Assembly (NCBI GenBank): GCA_963781785.1
Contig: CAWAHD010000005.1
Coordinates: forward strand, 124,001-188,000
Source: CAWAHD01 sp963781785
GTDB taxonomy: Bacteria > Planctomycetota > Planctomycetia > Isosphaerales > Isosphaeraceae
DNA length: 64,000 nt
Direction of reading: 5' to 3'
The first letter of the stretch is position 1, and each line of letters starts with the position of its first letter. The position numbers were made by a program, and so were the translations under genes. Below, piece after piece: positions 56,462 through 63,966 of this stretch. Under the pieces are notes generated by a model. It worked only from the letters and a program-made list of their open reading frames with translations. It did no database searches and was not told where the DNA came from.

Positions 56462-57270
56462 TTGGTGTGTCCGTCCAAGCGCAGACGGCGGGCGGTCCCT
56501 CCTGGCAGCCTGGGTGGGGACCACTGATCCAACCTGACCCTGGGGGCCGCTATCCGATCGAGTGGTATCTAGAGTTTCGCGGGGAGACTGATGAGGTCGG
56601 TAATGCACTTACCGACAGGCAGCGACCAACGGACGCCATAATTATTATAACATATATTCCAGACGGGACTGCGTCTACTTCGTCGTCGACCCAGGCGCTG
56701 GGCGGCGCTGAGCTCACGACGGACTTCGCAGTCAATTCGGAATCTGGGCGTGATCTTTTCGCTCGGGATTTGCCTACGCTTGATGTGCCGATGTCGGTCA
56801 AGCTTCCGCCCGTTCACAGCGTTTCTCCGCTCGGTCGAATTGACCATCTTCCGCTTGGCTTCTGGGCAAATACATTGATACAACGCCGCGCGACGAGCGT
56901 GAACCCGGATAGCACCCGCGGATTGGTCAGCAAGCATCGGGAGCACGAGATGTACCTTAAAGAAGTTTCCTCGGTTGGGGCACCGCCGCCGATCACGCCT
57001 GAAACTGCCTTGCTGGCTCGGATGGCCTGGCAGACGATCTTGGATGCTTTCTCGACAATGCCTGTTCCCGCGGCTTGCACTGGTCCCGATGGTGAGATGT
57101 TCTATTCATGGGACCGTGGGCGGCATCATCTTGAGCTCGAGATCATTCCCGGAAAACCGAGCGAATTCTTCTATCGCGACCGAGAGACCGAGGATCTTTG
57201 GGGCGAGGATTACAACGTGGGTGATCCGCTTTCCGCCGAAGCCCTCACGAAGCTCAGGCTCTTCATATAA
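56458..57270 (+). CDS. Unknown protein, second gene of the operon
   Basis: A 270-residue protein whose ATG overlaps the upstream stop. The N-terminal half is low in known motifs. The C-terminal half has LARMAWQTILDAFSTMPVPA, then GPDGEMFYSWDRGRHHLELE and FFYRDRETEDLWGEDYNVGD, ending LTKLRLF. The layout of a Trp-anchored helix, P-x-P, a G-rich turn, an aromatic-Trp strand, a Glu-x-Glu strand and a D-x-E-T/D-T turn parallels the 46444-46872 protein. No enzyme family is recognised. Confidence 0.65.
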   Translation: MIGVSVQAQTAGGPSWQPGWGPLIQPDPGGRYPIEWYLEFRGETDEVGNALTDRQRPTDAIIIITYIPDGTASTSSSTQALGGAELTTDFAVNSESGRDLFARDLPTLDVPMSVKLPPVHSVSPLGRIDHLPLGFWANTLIQRRATSVNPDSTRGLVSKHREHEMYLKEVSSVGAPPPITPETALLARMAWQTILDAFSTMPVPAACTGPDGEMFYSWDRGRHHLELEIIPGKPSEFFYRDRETEDLWGEDYNVGDPLSAEALTKLRLFI

Positions 57271-57291
57271 GCCAACTACCTGTGACTCGAT

Positions 57292-57414
57292 ATGGCCATG
57301 CTTCTGCCGGGAATCGACGGGGATCCGTTGCCTGAAGGGACGTTGGTATTCAGGATCGGAGCGAAGATGCACTTAAGCCCCGAGGCCCTCGAGCAGAAGA
57401 GCAGCCAGAGCTAA
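57292..57414 (+). CDS. Short 40-codon frame, probable N-terminus of the next gene
   Basis: ATG 57292 reads MAMLLPGIDGDPLPEGTLVF, then RIGAKMHLSPEALEQKSSQS and a TAA that overlaps the next ATG (TAATG). The text flows naturally into the following frame (MFKPSSADGK), giving SSQS-MFKPSSAD, like the SQAFRPTPKD of the 46 kb gene. Either a true overlap couples two genes or one base is missing from a single gene. Confidence 0.5.
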   Translation: MAMLLPGIDGDPLPEGTLVFRIGAKMHLSPEALEQKSSQS

Positions 57415-57935
57415 TGTTCAAGCCCTCATCCGCGGATGGGAAAATGCCCGGCAAACGGTTAACGGTCTGGGTTGAGGAGCTTACGCTGCCCGACCAAGCT
57501 TGGGTATTTATGGGCTGCAACCCCGCCAACGAGGTTGTCGCCTGCCTCGACGTCGAACAAATACGCGCGATCCGGCCACCCGAAACCTTTCATTCGCTCG
57601 AAATCGAGTGGGAGAAGGCTTTGCTGGCGGATGGCAGCGTGAACCTTGAGGCTGGTGCTGAAGGTCACGCCGGCATCGCCGGACTCTGTCAGGGCGGCGA
57701 CGGTCAGACCGACAAGAAACGGCGGAAGGCGCTACGTTCCAAACTGGCCGACATCGCGAGTATTAGCCCTACCCGTGCCCGGCACGACATACCGGAAGAG
57801 AATCTCCGTATGGCGGCGTACTTCATCTACGAAAAGGAACGCGGTCGCAATGATTCGCCACTAGCCCATTGGGTAAAGGCAATCCGACAACTCCGACGGG
57901 CTCGGGTGCTAGCGCGGCAGAAGCAATTGGGCTAG
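57414..57935 (+). CDS. Unknown protein, last gene of the operon
   Basis: A 173-residue frame from ATG 57414: FKPSSADGKMPGKRLTVWVE, then ELTLPDQAWVFMGCNPANEV and VVACLDVEQIRAIRPPETFH. The remainder is basic (DKKRRKALRSKLADIA, then RQLRRARVLARQKQLG). The region around residues 1-60 matches, by pattern, the 46064-46447 protein (F-x-P-x-x-x-D, L-x-V, L-T, W). Together with the preceding 40 codons it likely forms one protein of about 210 residues. The role is unknown. Confidence 0.6.
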   Translation: MFKPSSADGKMPGKRLTVWVEELTLPDQAWVFMGCNPANEVVACLDVEQIRAIRPPETFHSLEIEWEKALLADGSVNLEAGAEGHAGIAGLCQGGDGQTDKKRRKALRSKLADIASISPTRARHDIPEENLRMAAYFIYEKERGRNDSPLAHWVKAIRQLRRARVLARQKQLG

Positions 57936-58087
57936 GGGCCAGGGCACTGACCGAGCTTGAGGCGCAACGGTCAGTAAGTGCGACAACGCCAGGACGTAGC
58001 AAACCGGTAGGTCGGCCGGGATTGCCAGCCCAGCCGATCGATCGCGCAAGGGAACACTCGCCGATGACTCGCTTCGGGGTCTCCGGC

Positions 58088-58419
58088 ATAGCCGGGGGCA
58101 CGGCTTGATCGCCGAACCGTTGGCGCCACTGCTCGATGATGACGCCGTTGCGGCGGTCGGCGCTGGCGTCAATGATCAGGCGGCCAGAGGTGATCTCTCG
58201 GCGCGCCATCGAGCCGGCCATGGCTTCAACCTCGTCGTCGGCGATTGTCCATGTTCAAACGGACACCTGGGCGGGGCCAATCTCGTGCAGGCAATGAAAT
58301 ATGGCATCGATCATGCTGAACTGACCGCGCGTGATGGCGAACAAGCGCATTTCGTTCGCAATTGAGCCGATGCACTTGGCGGCGTTCTCGAAGGATTCGA
58401 CTACCCGCTTGCGATGCAT
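58088..58419 (-). pseudogene. Phospholipase-D-like phage/plasmid gene remnant with a nonsense codon
   Basis: From ATG 58419 the minus strand reads MHRKRVVESFENAAKCIGSI, then ANEMRLFAITRGQFSMIDAI and IGPAQVSV. A TGA then stands where the family has Trp (V-W-T-W; the next codons encode T-W-T-I-A-D). The frame goes on with MARREITSGRLIIDASADRR and FGDQAV before similarity is lost near 58088. It therefore has both a premature stop and a missing C-terminus. Proteins of this type occur on phages and mobile elements. Confidence 0.55.
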
Positions 58420-58485
58420 GGGGCCTCGTAGGATGAGGGGTCCGGTTGATTATACGGGTGGTGAGAGGGGCGTCAATTAGCCGAG

Positions 58486-58806
58486 ATGGTTCGGGAGACG
58501 ATCGCCGGGGTCGAGATGGTGGATTTAGCTAAGGCGGGTGTCGTGGACTCGCTGGAGGCGATTGTGGGCGAGAATTGCCGAATCTGTCGGAAGGTACTCA
58601 AGCCACGGGAAGGCATGCGGCTCGATTTCACATATCGCGCCAACGGCCAGCCCGCGTTTCTGGGCAGTCAAGGGAAACCCGTCTACCTGTGCTACGGATG
58701 CATTCTGGGGCCGATCGCGTCAACGCTCTTGAGTGATTCCAGGAAGCCCGCGGCGGAGGAGGTGTCATCACGACGAATCCAAAACAGACAGCGGGTACGG
58801 CCCTAG
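58486..58806 (+). CDS. Small putative zinc-binding protein
   Basis: A 106-residue protein from ATG 58486. Paired cysteines GENCRICRKVLKPREGMRLD and PVYLCYGCILGPIA form a C-x2-C...C-x2-C pattern able to bind zinc. No wider family is recognised. Its last codons overlap the next small frame at 58767. It may start a plus-strand run of three small genes up to 59182. Confidence 0.55.
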   Translation: MVRETIAGVEMVDLAKAGVVDSLEAIVGENCRICRKVLKPREGMRLDFTYRANGQPAFLGSQGKPVYLCYGCILGPIASTLLSDSRKPAAEEVSSRRIQNRQRVRP

Positions 58807-58934
58807 CCGATATCGCCAAGTGGAGCCGGCGGACGTTCCTTGTGACTGCCGCCGGCGCCGTGGCTGCGATCCCGACCGTGCAACCCGTGGCCCTGACGGC
58901 CGGATACCTGCTCTCGGAATACCGGCGCGCCTGA
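58767..58934 (+). CDS. Small Tat-like or membrane peptide with a non-standard start
   Basis: The frame reads ITTNPKQTAGTALADIAKWS, then RRTFLVTAAGAVAAIPTVQP and ALTAGYLLSEYRRA, 55 codons. SRRTFL plus a hydrophobic stretch looks like a Tat signal or single membrane helix. No ATG, GTG or TTG is available. The ATC at 58767 lies four bases after GGAGGAGGT, the strongest ribosome-binding site in the neighbourhood. Either ATC is used, or an ATG was misread or lost. Confidence 0.4.
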   Translation: MTTNPKQTAGTALADIAKWSRRTFLVTAAGAVAAIPTVQPVALTAGYLLSEYRRA

Positions 58935-58990
58935 TATGGTTCCAGTTCAAGCCAAATAAAGCCGATAGTAGATGGGGGAGGAAACACCTA

Positions 58991-59182
58991 ATGATTACCG
59001 GACGAGACTTGCTTGAATGTGTCGAGTCAATGAGCCAAGAAGATAGGCGCCGACTCGCGCTTCTGTTGGCTTCCGTCTTTCGCGATGCGTGGAGCGCTAT
59101 TGACTCGTCAATCGGGCTGGGGCCACAGGCTAGCCAGATCTATCTTGCGAAATCAGTGGAGGCGCAACCTAATCCTCGCTGA
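58991..59182 (+). CDS. Small hypothetical protein
   Basis: Sixty-three residues from ATG 58991 with GGGGGAGGA ten bases upstream. The text is MITGRDLLECVESMSQEDRR, then LALLLASVFRDAWSAIDSSI. It is an amphipathic helical protein without a recognised family. Its end overlaps the convergent protease gene by 14 bases. Confidence 0.55.
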   Translation: MITGRDLLECVESMSQEDRRRLALLLASVFRDAWSAIDSSIGLGPQASQIYLAKSVEAQPNPR

Positions 59183-59999
59183 CGGGAATGCCTCGCGATC
59201 TGAGCAACTCGATAATATGATCGTTCAAGAACGTCTGCACAATTCCGTAGAGACTCGGCACGAGCACGGCTGGTGGGGTCGGCCACGGAAGGCCAGTTTG
59301 TTCGATCAGCATTGTTTGAAATGCTGTGCAAATACCGCATGCCCGCCCGGTCTTCGGGACAATGGCCGGTCCCCCGCTGTTGCCTGGATTCACCGGCTTG
59401 TCGATTCTGTACTTGATCGGGAAGCTTGGAGAACCCTTGCATTGTTGAACATCGTCGGAATGTGCAATGACGGCCGACGTGAGCCTCGTGCTCAGGAAAG
59501 TGATACTGTGAGTAGCAGGATACCCGGGAGGAAAAAATTGCTGCAAGATAGCAGGAGGGATCTCCGACACGATCGATTCATTCAGTGGAAAACCGAATGC
59601 GTAAATTGAATCGCCTTCTTCAAGGGCTCGAATCGAGATTTCGATGAAGGGGAAACCTCTGAGGCCATCAAGCCCCAGCCTGTCTTTGTGATCCGAGAAA
59701 TTACCCTTGAAAAGCGCCAGATCAGCGCCTCGCTCGATGTGATCGAGCCTGAACCCATCGAGAAACAAGTTAGGTCTTTGCGCCGTCGGTCTGACAAGAC
59801 CCATCTTGTCTAGGTCGGTTCTGGGCTGCCCTGTTGGTGTACTGTCCTGCGTGATTACGTGCGCCGCCGTTATAAACCACCCATCCGAAGAGACAAAAAA
59901 CCCCGTTCCGCGTGCGCCAACATGGTCGTTTAAATTCGGATCGGGAAGGTGGACGCAGAATGTAGCGGCCTTCGTCGCAGGGATACTTGCTTTGATCAT
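59169..59999 (-). CDS. Trypsin-like serine protease
   Basis: About 276 residues from ATG 59999; TTG 60017 is an alternative. The chymotrypsin-fold triad is visible: His in GWFITAAHVITQ, Asp in RGADLALFKG and Ser in KPVNPGNSGGPAIV. There is no PDZ domain, no signal peptide and no membrane helix, so it is probably a cytosolic single-domain protease of the V8/DegP-like group. Such proteases serve as effectors in some defence systems, but nothing here fixes the target. A strong hairpin lies directly upstream of the start. Confidence 0.85.
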   Translation of the reverse strand: MIKASIPATKAATFCVHLPDPNLNDHVGARGTGFFVSSDGWFITAAHVITQDSTPTGQPRTDLDKMGLVRPTAQRPNLFLDGFRLDHIERGADLALFKGNFSDHKDRLGLDGLRGFPFIEISIRALEEGDSIYAFGFPLNESIVSEIPPAILQQFFPPGYPATHSITFLSTRLTSAVIAHSDDVQQCKGSPSFPIKYRIDKPVNPGNSGGPAIVPKTGRACGICTAFQTMLIEQTGLPWPTPPAVLVPSLYGIVQTFLNDHIIELLRSRGIPVSED

Positions 60000-60017
60000 C
60001 TGAGTATCAAAAGACAA

Positions 60018-60049
60018 CCCCCACGCAGGCCACTACACCTGCATGGGGG
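60018..60049 (-). terminator. Strong hairpin before the protease start
   Basis: CCCCCACGCAGG and CCTGCATGGGGG pair over 11 of 12 positions around an eight-base loop. On the minus strand the stem is followed by TTGTCTTTTG, so it could terminate upstream transcription or act as a leader attenuator of the protease gene. Confidence 0.5.
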
Positions 60050-60228
60050 CTTGAGCCTGAAACTCGCGCTTCTGGCTATTCGGTTCGCGTGGTAGTGGGC
60101 ACGCTGTTGATTCGTCAGGATACCACGTTGTCTGGCGACTGAAAAAGCCGCCGGCCGATGGGGCCGAGAAGGTCCGCAAGCAGACTAGAGATTAACGACG
60201 AGAGCCTTCAATCTAGGCCAGCATTGTC

Positions 60229-60690
60229 TTAGATTTTTTTCGGGAACTCCCCTGCTGGAGGGATATCGGGCGGTAACACCGTCGGGCGTTGCTGCGATCG
60301 TTGGATTTGCTCGGGCCAATCCGTGGTGGTCGCCCATTCCCGCGGCGGTGGCGCGGTCAAAGGCTCCAAAGGACGAAATACTCCGACGTCGTCAATTACA
60401 CCTGGCACCCAGTCTTCGCCAAGACCGTTTTCTGGGGCAAGAGCCTTCTTGATGACGTTGCCAGTTGTTTTGTTACCGAAAGCATTCGGGGTCTCACCCA
60501 TCGCTGCCGACCCTCCTTCAACAACGTTTTCAAGCGTTTTTGATCCGGTTTGCGCCACGGGCACGGCCGGGGCACTCTGTGAATCTAGACCGCGCAATCG
60601 TGGCGCACCCGAATACGTCAAGCAAGTGGCCAGCACTTGAAGACGCCTCAACCCGGCGGGGATCGAGGCGTCGCGACCGACGACAGACAA
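60229..60690 (-). CDS. Hypothetical Pro-rich protein
   Basis: A 153-codon frame that can begin only at TTG 60690, at the edge of the GTACACT block, or at an internal ATG. The better-looking part reads MGETPNAFGNKTTGNVIKKA, then DWVPGVIDDVGVFRPLEPLT and a Pro-rich end. No family is recognised. The position of the true start is uncertain. Confidence 0.35.
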   Translation of the reverse strand: MSVVGRDASIPAGLRRLQVLATCLTYSGAPRLRGLDSQSAPAVPVAQTGSKTLENVVEGGSAAMGETPNAFGNKTTGNVIKKALAPENGLGEDWVPGVIDDVGVFRPLEPLTAPPPREWATTTDWPEQIQRSQQRPTVLPPDIPPAGEFPKKI

Positions 60691-60692
60691 CG

Positions 60693-60732
60693 TAGTGTAC
60701 GGTTAGTGTACAGTTTTCCGGTTTGCGGGGGG
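60693..60732 (-). repeat. 40-bp conserved block with GTACACT repeats, copy 2
   Basis: The inverted counterpart of 49660-49699, differing at 2 of 40 bases. An opposed TACACTAC unit adjoins it on the right (60733). It lies just downstream of the gene at 60780-61101, as copy 1 lies downstream of the related fragment. Confidence 0.85.
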
Positions 60733-60779
60733 TACACTACGCTGTTTACTATGGTTTATGTCTTAATATGTTCACTAAC

Positions 60780-61101
60780 TCACGCCAACCGTGCGAACAA
60801 GTCCGCCATCACCTCGAGCGCTCGAGCCGCCCGCGGGTCGTGGAACACTTCGTTCGCTTCGACTCTGGCCATGATGCCGTTCACCCGGCGGGTGTACTCC
60901 GCCTTTGCCTTCCCACGTTCAAATGGGGCTGGACGCAATGCCGCAATCTCGCGACCGGCGCGGCGAGCCTCGAATAAGGGCCGGTCGAGGTCGTGGACGT
61001 CTTGGGCGTTCGCCAGTGCGTCGAGGGCGCCGAACGGGTCGTGGGGCGGGATCGGTGTGATTCTCCGTCGAGGGGTCGAGGTTGAGACCCCGCGGTCTCA
61101 T
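60780..61101 (-). CDS. Small conserved protein of unknown function, one frame break
   Basis: ATG 61101 reads MRPRGLNLDPSTENHT, and after a one-base shift near 61052 PIPPHDPFGALDALANAQDV follows. It continues LFEARRAGREIAALRPAPFE, EYTRRVNGIMARVEANEVFH and LEVMADLFARLA, with a stop at 60780. About 107 residues, strongly helical. No family is known to me. A truncated copy of its C-terminus lies at 49.5 kb in opposite orientation, each followed by the same 40-bp GTACACT block. Confidence 0.5.
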
Positions 61102-61183
61102 TGCCGATCAGTCTACAGCCGGTGCCAGGCGGACGGAAACGGCCAGCGGTGCCGCGCTCGAGGATTGGGGACGACTCCATCCA

Positions 61184-61969
61184 TCAACTGGAGGGGTCGG
61201 ACCGCTGTTCGGCGCTCGCGGTTCTTAACAACTCCGACACTATGCGCTGCTCGCGAGGAGAGAGTTGGACGCCAAAACCGTCTTTCTGCCAATAATTCGG
61301 AATGCCTGCACTTGTGCCCGTCGTCGTGAAATTAAGAGTCGCCGTTGCGGGTGGAGACTCGCCGGTTGTTACTGTAGTCCCAGCGAACACGATCGTCCTC
61401 GCCTGCTCTGCCCTTTGCAGCGATCTCGTAAGCTCAAGTATCTCCTTGATCATGTCGTCTGGCGACCGGTCGGGTTCTTTGATGTGCCGATTTTCACCGA
61501 GAATGGCGCCATATGGATGCTCAAAGTCGCTCCACCATTTATCGAACGCGGCCATGGCGTGCTCGGTAGATAGCCTATCCTTTCGTTGACCGTTGATCGT
61601 CTCAATCAGTTTTCGCATATGGCCCCGTTCCGGCAACGAGGCATTGAACACCGAGAGCGGTGGCTTAAGATCGGTGGGTGACAGGCCGATCAACAAGGGT
61701 ATCACGCGATTCTTGGTAAGACCCTTGGAAAGGGCGCCAGCCTCAAACATAATCCATGGCGCCTCTTTGTTGTCGCGCGTCACGCAGATGATTCCCAGCC
61801 CTGTGGAATCCAAAGCCTCGGCGATGTCGCCGAACCAGATCGAGCCCTTCTCGATGTCCTCGGATGAAATCCATACGTCGACGCCCTGTAGGACGTTTGG
61901 AATCCATCGCCTCAACAGTTCGGCCACGTCCCGACTCAAAGAGCCGGACCAACTGACAAAGACTTGCAT
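61184..61969 (-). CDS. TIR-domain protein
   Basis: A 261-residue protein from ATG 61969. The TIR fold is clear: MQVFVSWSGSLSRDVAELLR, then DVWISSEDIEKGSIWFGDIA and GIICVTRDNKEAPWIMFEAG, the last with the conserved Glu before ALSK. Many bacterial TIR domains cleave NAD in anti-phage defence. The C-terminal 110 residues form a helix (DMIKEILELTRSLQRAEQAR) and a beta-rich tail without a known sensor domain. No Thoeris (thsA), STING or other partner gene was recognised beside it. Confidence 0.85.
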   Translation of the reverse strand: MQVFVSWSGSLSRDVAELLRRWIPNVLQGVDVWISSEDIEKGSIWFGDIAEALDSTGLGIICVTRDNKEAPWIMFEAGALSKGLTKNRVIPLLIGLSPTDLKPPLSVFNASLPERGHMRKLIETINGQRKDRLSTEHAMAAFDKWWSDFEHPYGAILGENRHIKEPDRSPDDMIKEILELTRSLQRAEQARTIVFAGTTVTTGESPPATATLNFTTTGTSAGIPNYWQKDGFGVQLSPREQRIVSELLRTASAEQRSDPSS

Positions 61970-62166
61970 CGCGCTTGTCCAGGTGTGGGCATCGATGGCC
62001 AGCGGCTGGAAATCCTTATACGGATTCTACCAGCTTGAATACCGTTTGCGCGTCGAATACCATGTATTTTCGCGAACTTTGTTACCGTTTACGGGGGTCG
62101 AAGGGAGAAAGGTGGTTTCTGCAAAGCGTTGAGAAGTAACGGTTTAGGTTGAGACTCAAAGTGCTC

Positions 62167-62240
62167 GGGCGCATAGCTCAGGTGGCTAGAGCGCACCCCT
62201 GATAAGGGTGAGGTCCGAGGTTCGAATCCTCGTGCGCCCA
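62167..62240 (+). tRNA. tRNA-Ile (anticodon GAU)
   Basis: A complete cloverleaf: acceptor GGGCGCA/TGCGCCC with discriminator A, D arm GCTCAGGTGGCTAGAGC, anticodon stem CACCC/GGGTG with loop CTGATAA, and T arm CGAGG-TTCGAAT-CCTCG. It stands alone, not inside an rRNA operon. An integrase-like remnant begins 126 bases downstream. Confidence 0.95.
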
Positions 62241-62365
62241 ATGGCTTATCCGGTAGTGACTTACAAATCGCCGAACTGCGGTAAACTTATCCGCCGATGA
62301 TCGGCAGTGCGGCCGAAAAGCGCCATGCCAAAGGGGTAGTACTAGCCCCTTGGGAGGCCGCAACG

Positions 62366-62668
62366 ATGCCGCGACTGATTCACAAGATTCCGAAGTACGC
62401 GCTTCACAAAGCGTCTGGCCAAGCCCGGGTCAAGCACAAAGGCAATGTGAAGCACCTGGGTGTCTACGGCACTCACTGGGCAGAGCTGGCGTCGAGTTCG
62501 CGCTCATGGCAACCCGAATCGCATGTCAATCTGGCAAAGGTGCGCTTGTCGGCGAAAGACGCCGCGCGGCTCAAGTTCAAGAATCCGCCGGTTTCCGCGG
62601 AAGAGAGATGGAAGGGTAAGGATCCGCGCGAGGTTGCAGCGGAAGGAATGATGAGACCGGACCCTTAA
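62366..62668 (+). pseudogene. Tyrosine recombinase (integrase) N-terminal remnant
   Basis: ATG 62366, with GGGAGG eight bases before, starts MPRLIHKIPKYALHKASGQA, then RVKHKGNVKHLGVYGT. This is the typical opening of planctomycete phage-type integrases, with a short basic strand, a S-G-Q-A motif and a L-G-x-Y-G turn. After it the frame loses similarity, and the other frame briefly resembles the continuation (EFALMATRIACQ). No core-binding or R-H-R-Y catalytic domain follows. Its place just after tRNA-Ile fits an integrated element that has decayed. Confidence 0.5.
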
Positions 62669-63156
62669 ATGATCGGTCCGGAGCGAACGGAGGGGCTCGA
62701 CGATTTCCACGACAGCGACCCGACGATACAGCATGATCGGCAAGCCGGTGTCCACGGCGCTCGCCAGGCGTCGAGGATGCCGCAAGGGGCTGCGCGGGGT
62801 GCTCATCCGGGTCGACGGACATCCGAGACTGTTCACGGTCTGGGGCTCATCCTGGGGCGCCAACCGGGCTCTCGGGATAACCGCCTATCCAGCCGGTGAA
62901 CCGAACCGGTGTCACCTCATTGTGTGGACCCGGAGGGGCACAAGTTCACGCACACGGCGACCTGCTACCTGAACCCGACTTATCCGCCAGGCATGCTTCA
63001 CGGCTTGCGGCCGGAAGAATGCATCCTCGCCGCGCGGTGGCCAGTCGTGTGCTGTCGTCCGCGGGCGGTTCGTCGAGCAAGGCCGGTCGAGGTCGAGGAG
63101 GTTTGACGGTTTATTGGCATCGAGTATGCCCTACTCTCCTTTTCGTCGGCCACGCG
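62669..63156. other. Degraded or non-coding stretch
   Basis: Several short plus-strand frames exist here (for example 62733-62972) but none has a recognised family or a convincing ribosome-binding site. The stretch is probably decayed element sequence between the integrase remnant and the DUF2971 gene. Confidence 0.4.
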
Positions 63157-63966
63157 CTATATCAACCCAAGCCGTTTCCCTTCCACAAACGAAGTATAAG
63201 TGAATGGTTCAAAGAGAATCTTGAACTCATCGTCGCTTCGCTTCCCTTGCCGCAATTCGACACCCGTATTCTGACCGGCAAGTATTAGGCAGATAATTTC
63301 AAGCCCCTGCCGGTCAATGTTGGGGCCAAAATATACGGCTTTGAGTGCTTCCGCTGGGTAGGCATAGAGTGTTCCAACGGTCTTGTGAATTGCACGCCAT
63401 TCCCGTTCGTACGCCCAACTGGAGGATTTGGTGCAATACGCCTTCTCGATCAACTGGCAAGCGTCCCCGTCACATATAAACGGAATGAGAGATATTTCCG
63501 GTGTGCGGTCGTCGTAAGTCACCTTGTGAAACTTGTGGAACGCCTCGCACTCCGTACGAAACTCAAGACAGAACCCCCCGTATTTGCCGCCGTAGTGTCC
63601 CCACATCAGGAGATTGTCATTCACTTCCGAGAAGCAAGAGACGCCGTTCTCTTTGAGGAAGCGCTCTCTCTCTGCTTGAAATGAAGTCCTGGCACTTTCA
63701 ACAAAATAGTCCCTGAGTTTGTCGTCAGTCAGCGATTCCACGTATTCCCTGAGAGCAGCGGGAGGATTAGTTCGCGCTAGAAAACCACGCCGCATTGCCC
63801 GGAATTCATCGACTGTGTGTTCAGCAATCCGGATGGTTATTGTGCAGTCATACATGTCATTGAACTGGCGCGGAGAGCCGAAATAGATCGCTTGATTCTT
63901 TAGATTCAACAGACTTTGGGCGTTGTAGCTTTCATACTTGAAGATGGTCTTCGGTGGCGTTTCCAT
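63157..63966 (-). CDS. DUF2971 family protein
   Basis: A 269-residue protein from ATG 63966. It opens METPPKTIFKYESYNAQSLL, then IYFGSPRQFNDMYDCTITIR. It has the family hallmarks VSCFSEVNDNLLMWGHYGGK, YGGFCLEF and SSSWAYEREWRAIHK. DUF2971 proteins are about this length, are scattered on mobile and accessory regions, and have been found near defence genes; their activity is unknown. It is the last gene in the window, and what lies upstream is not visible. Confidence 0.85.
   Translation of the reverse strand: METPPKTIFKYESYNAQSLLNLKNQAIYFGSPRQFNDMYDCTITIRIAEHTVDEFRAMRRGFLARTNPPAALREYVESLTDDKLRDYFVESARTSFQAERERFLKENGVSCFSEVNDNLLMWGHYGGKYGGFCLEFRTECEAFHKFHKVTYDDRTPEISLIPFICDGDACQLIEKAYCTKSSSWAYEREWRAIHKTVGTLYAYPAEALKAVYFGPNIDRQGLEIICLILAGQNTGVELRQGKRSDDEFKILFEPFTYTSFVEGKRLGLI

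Noticed and set aside
62178..62363. 61-codon minus-strand frame over tRNA-Ile
   Set aside because: The familiar false gene made by translating the antisense of a tRNA (HEDSNLGPHPYQGCALAT).
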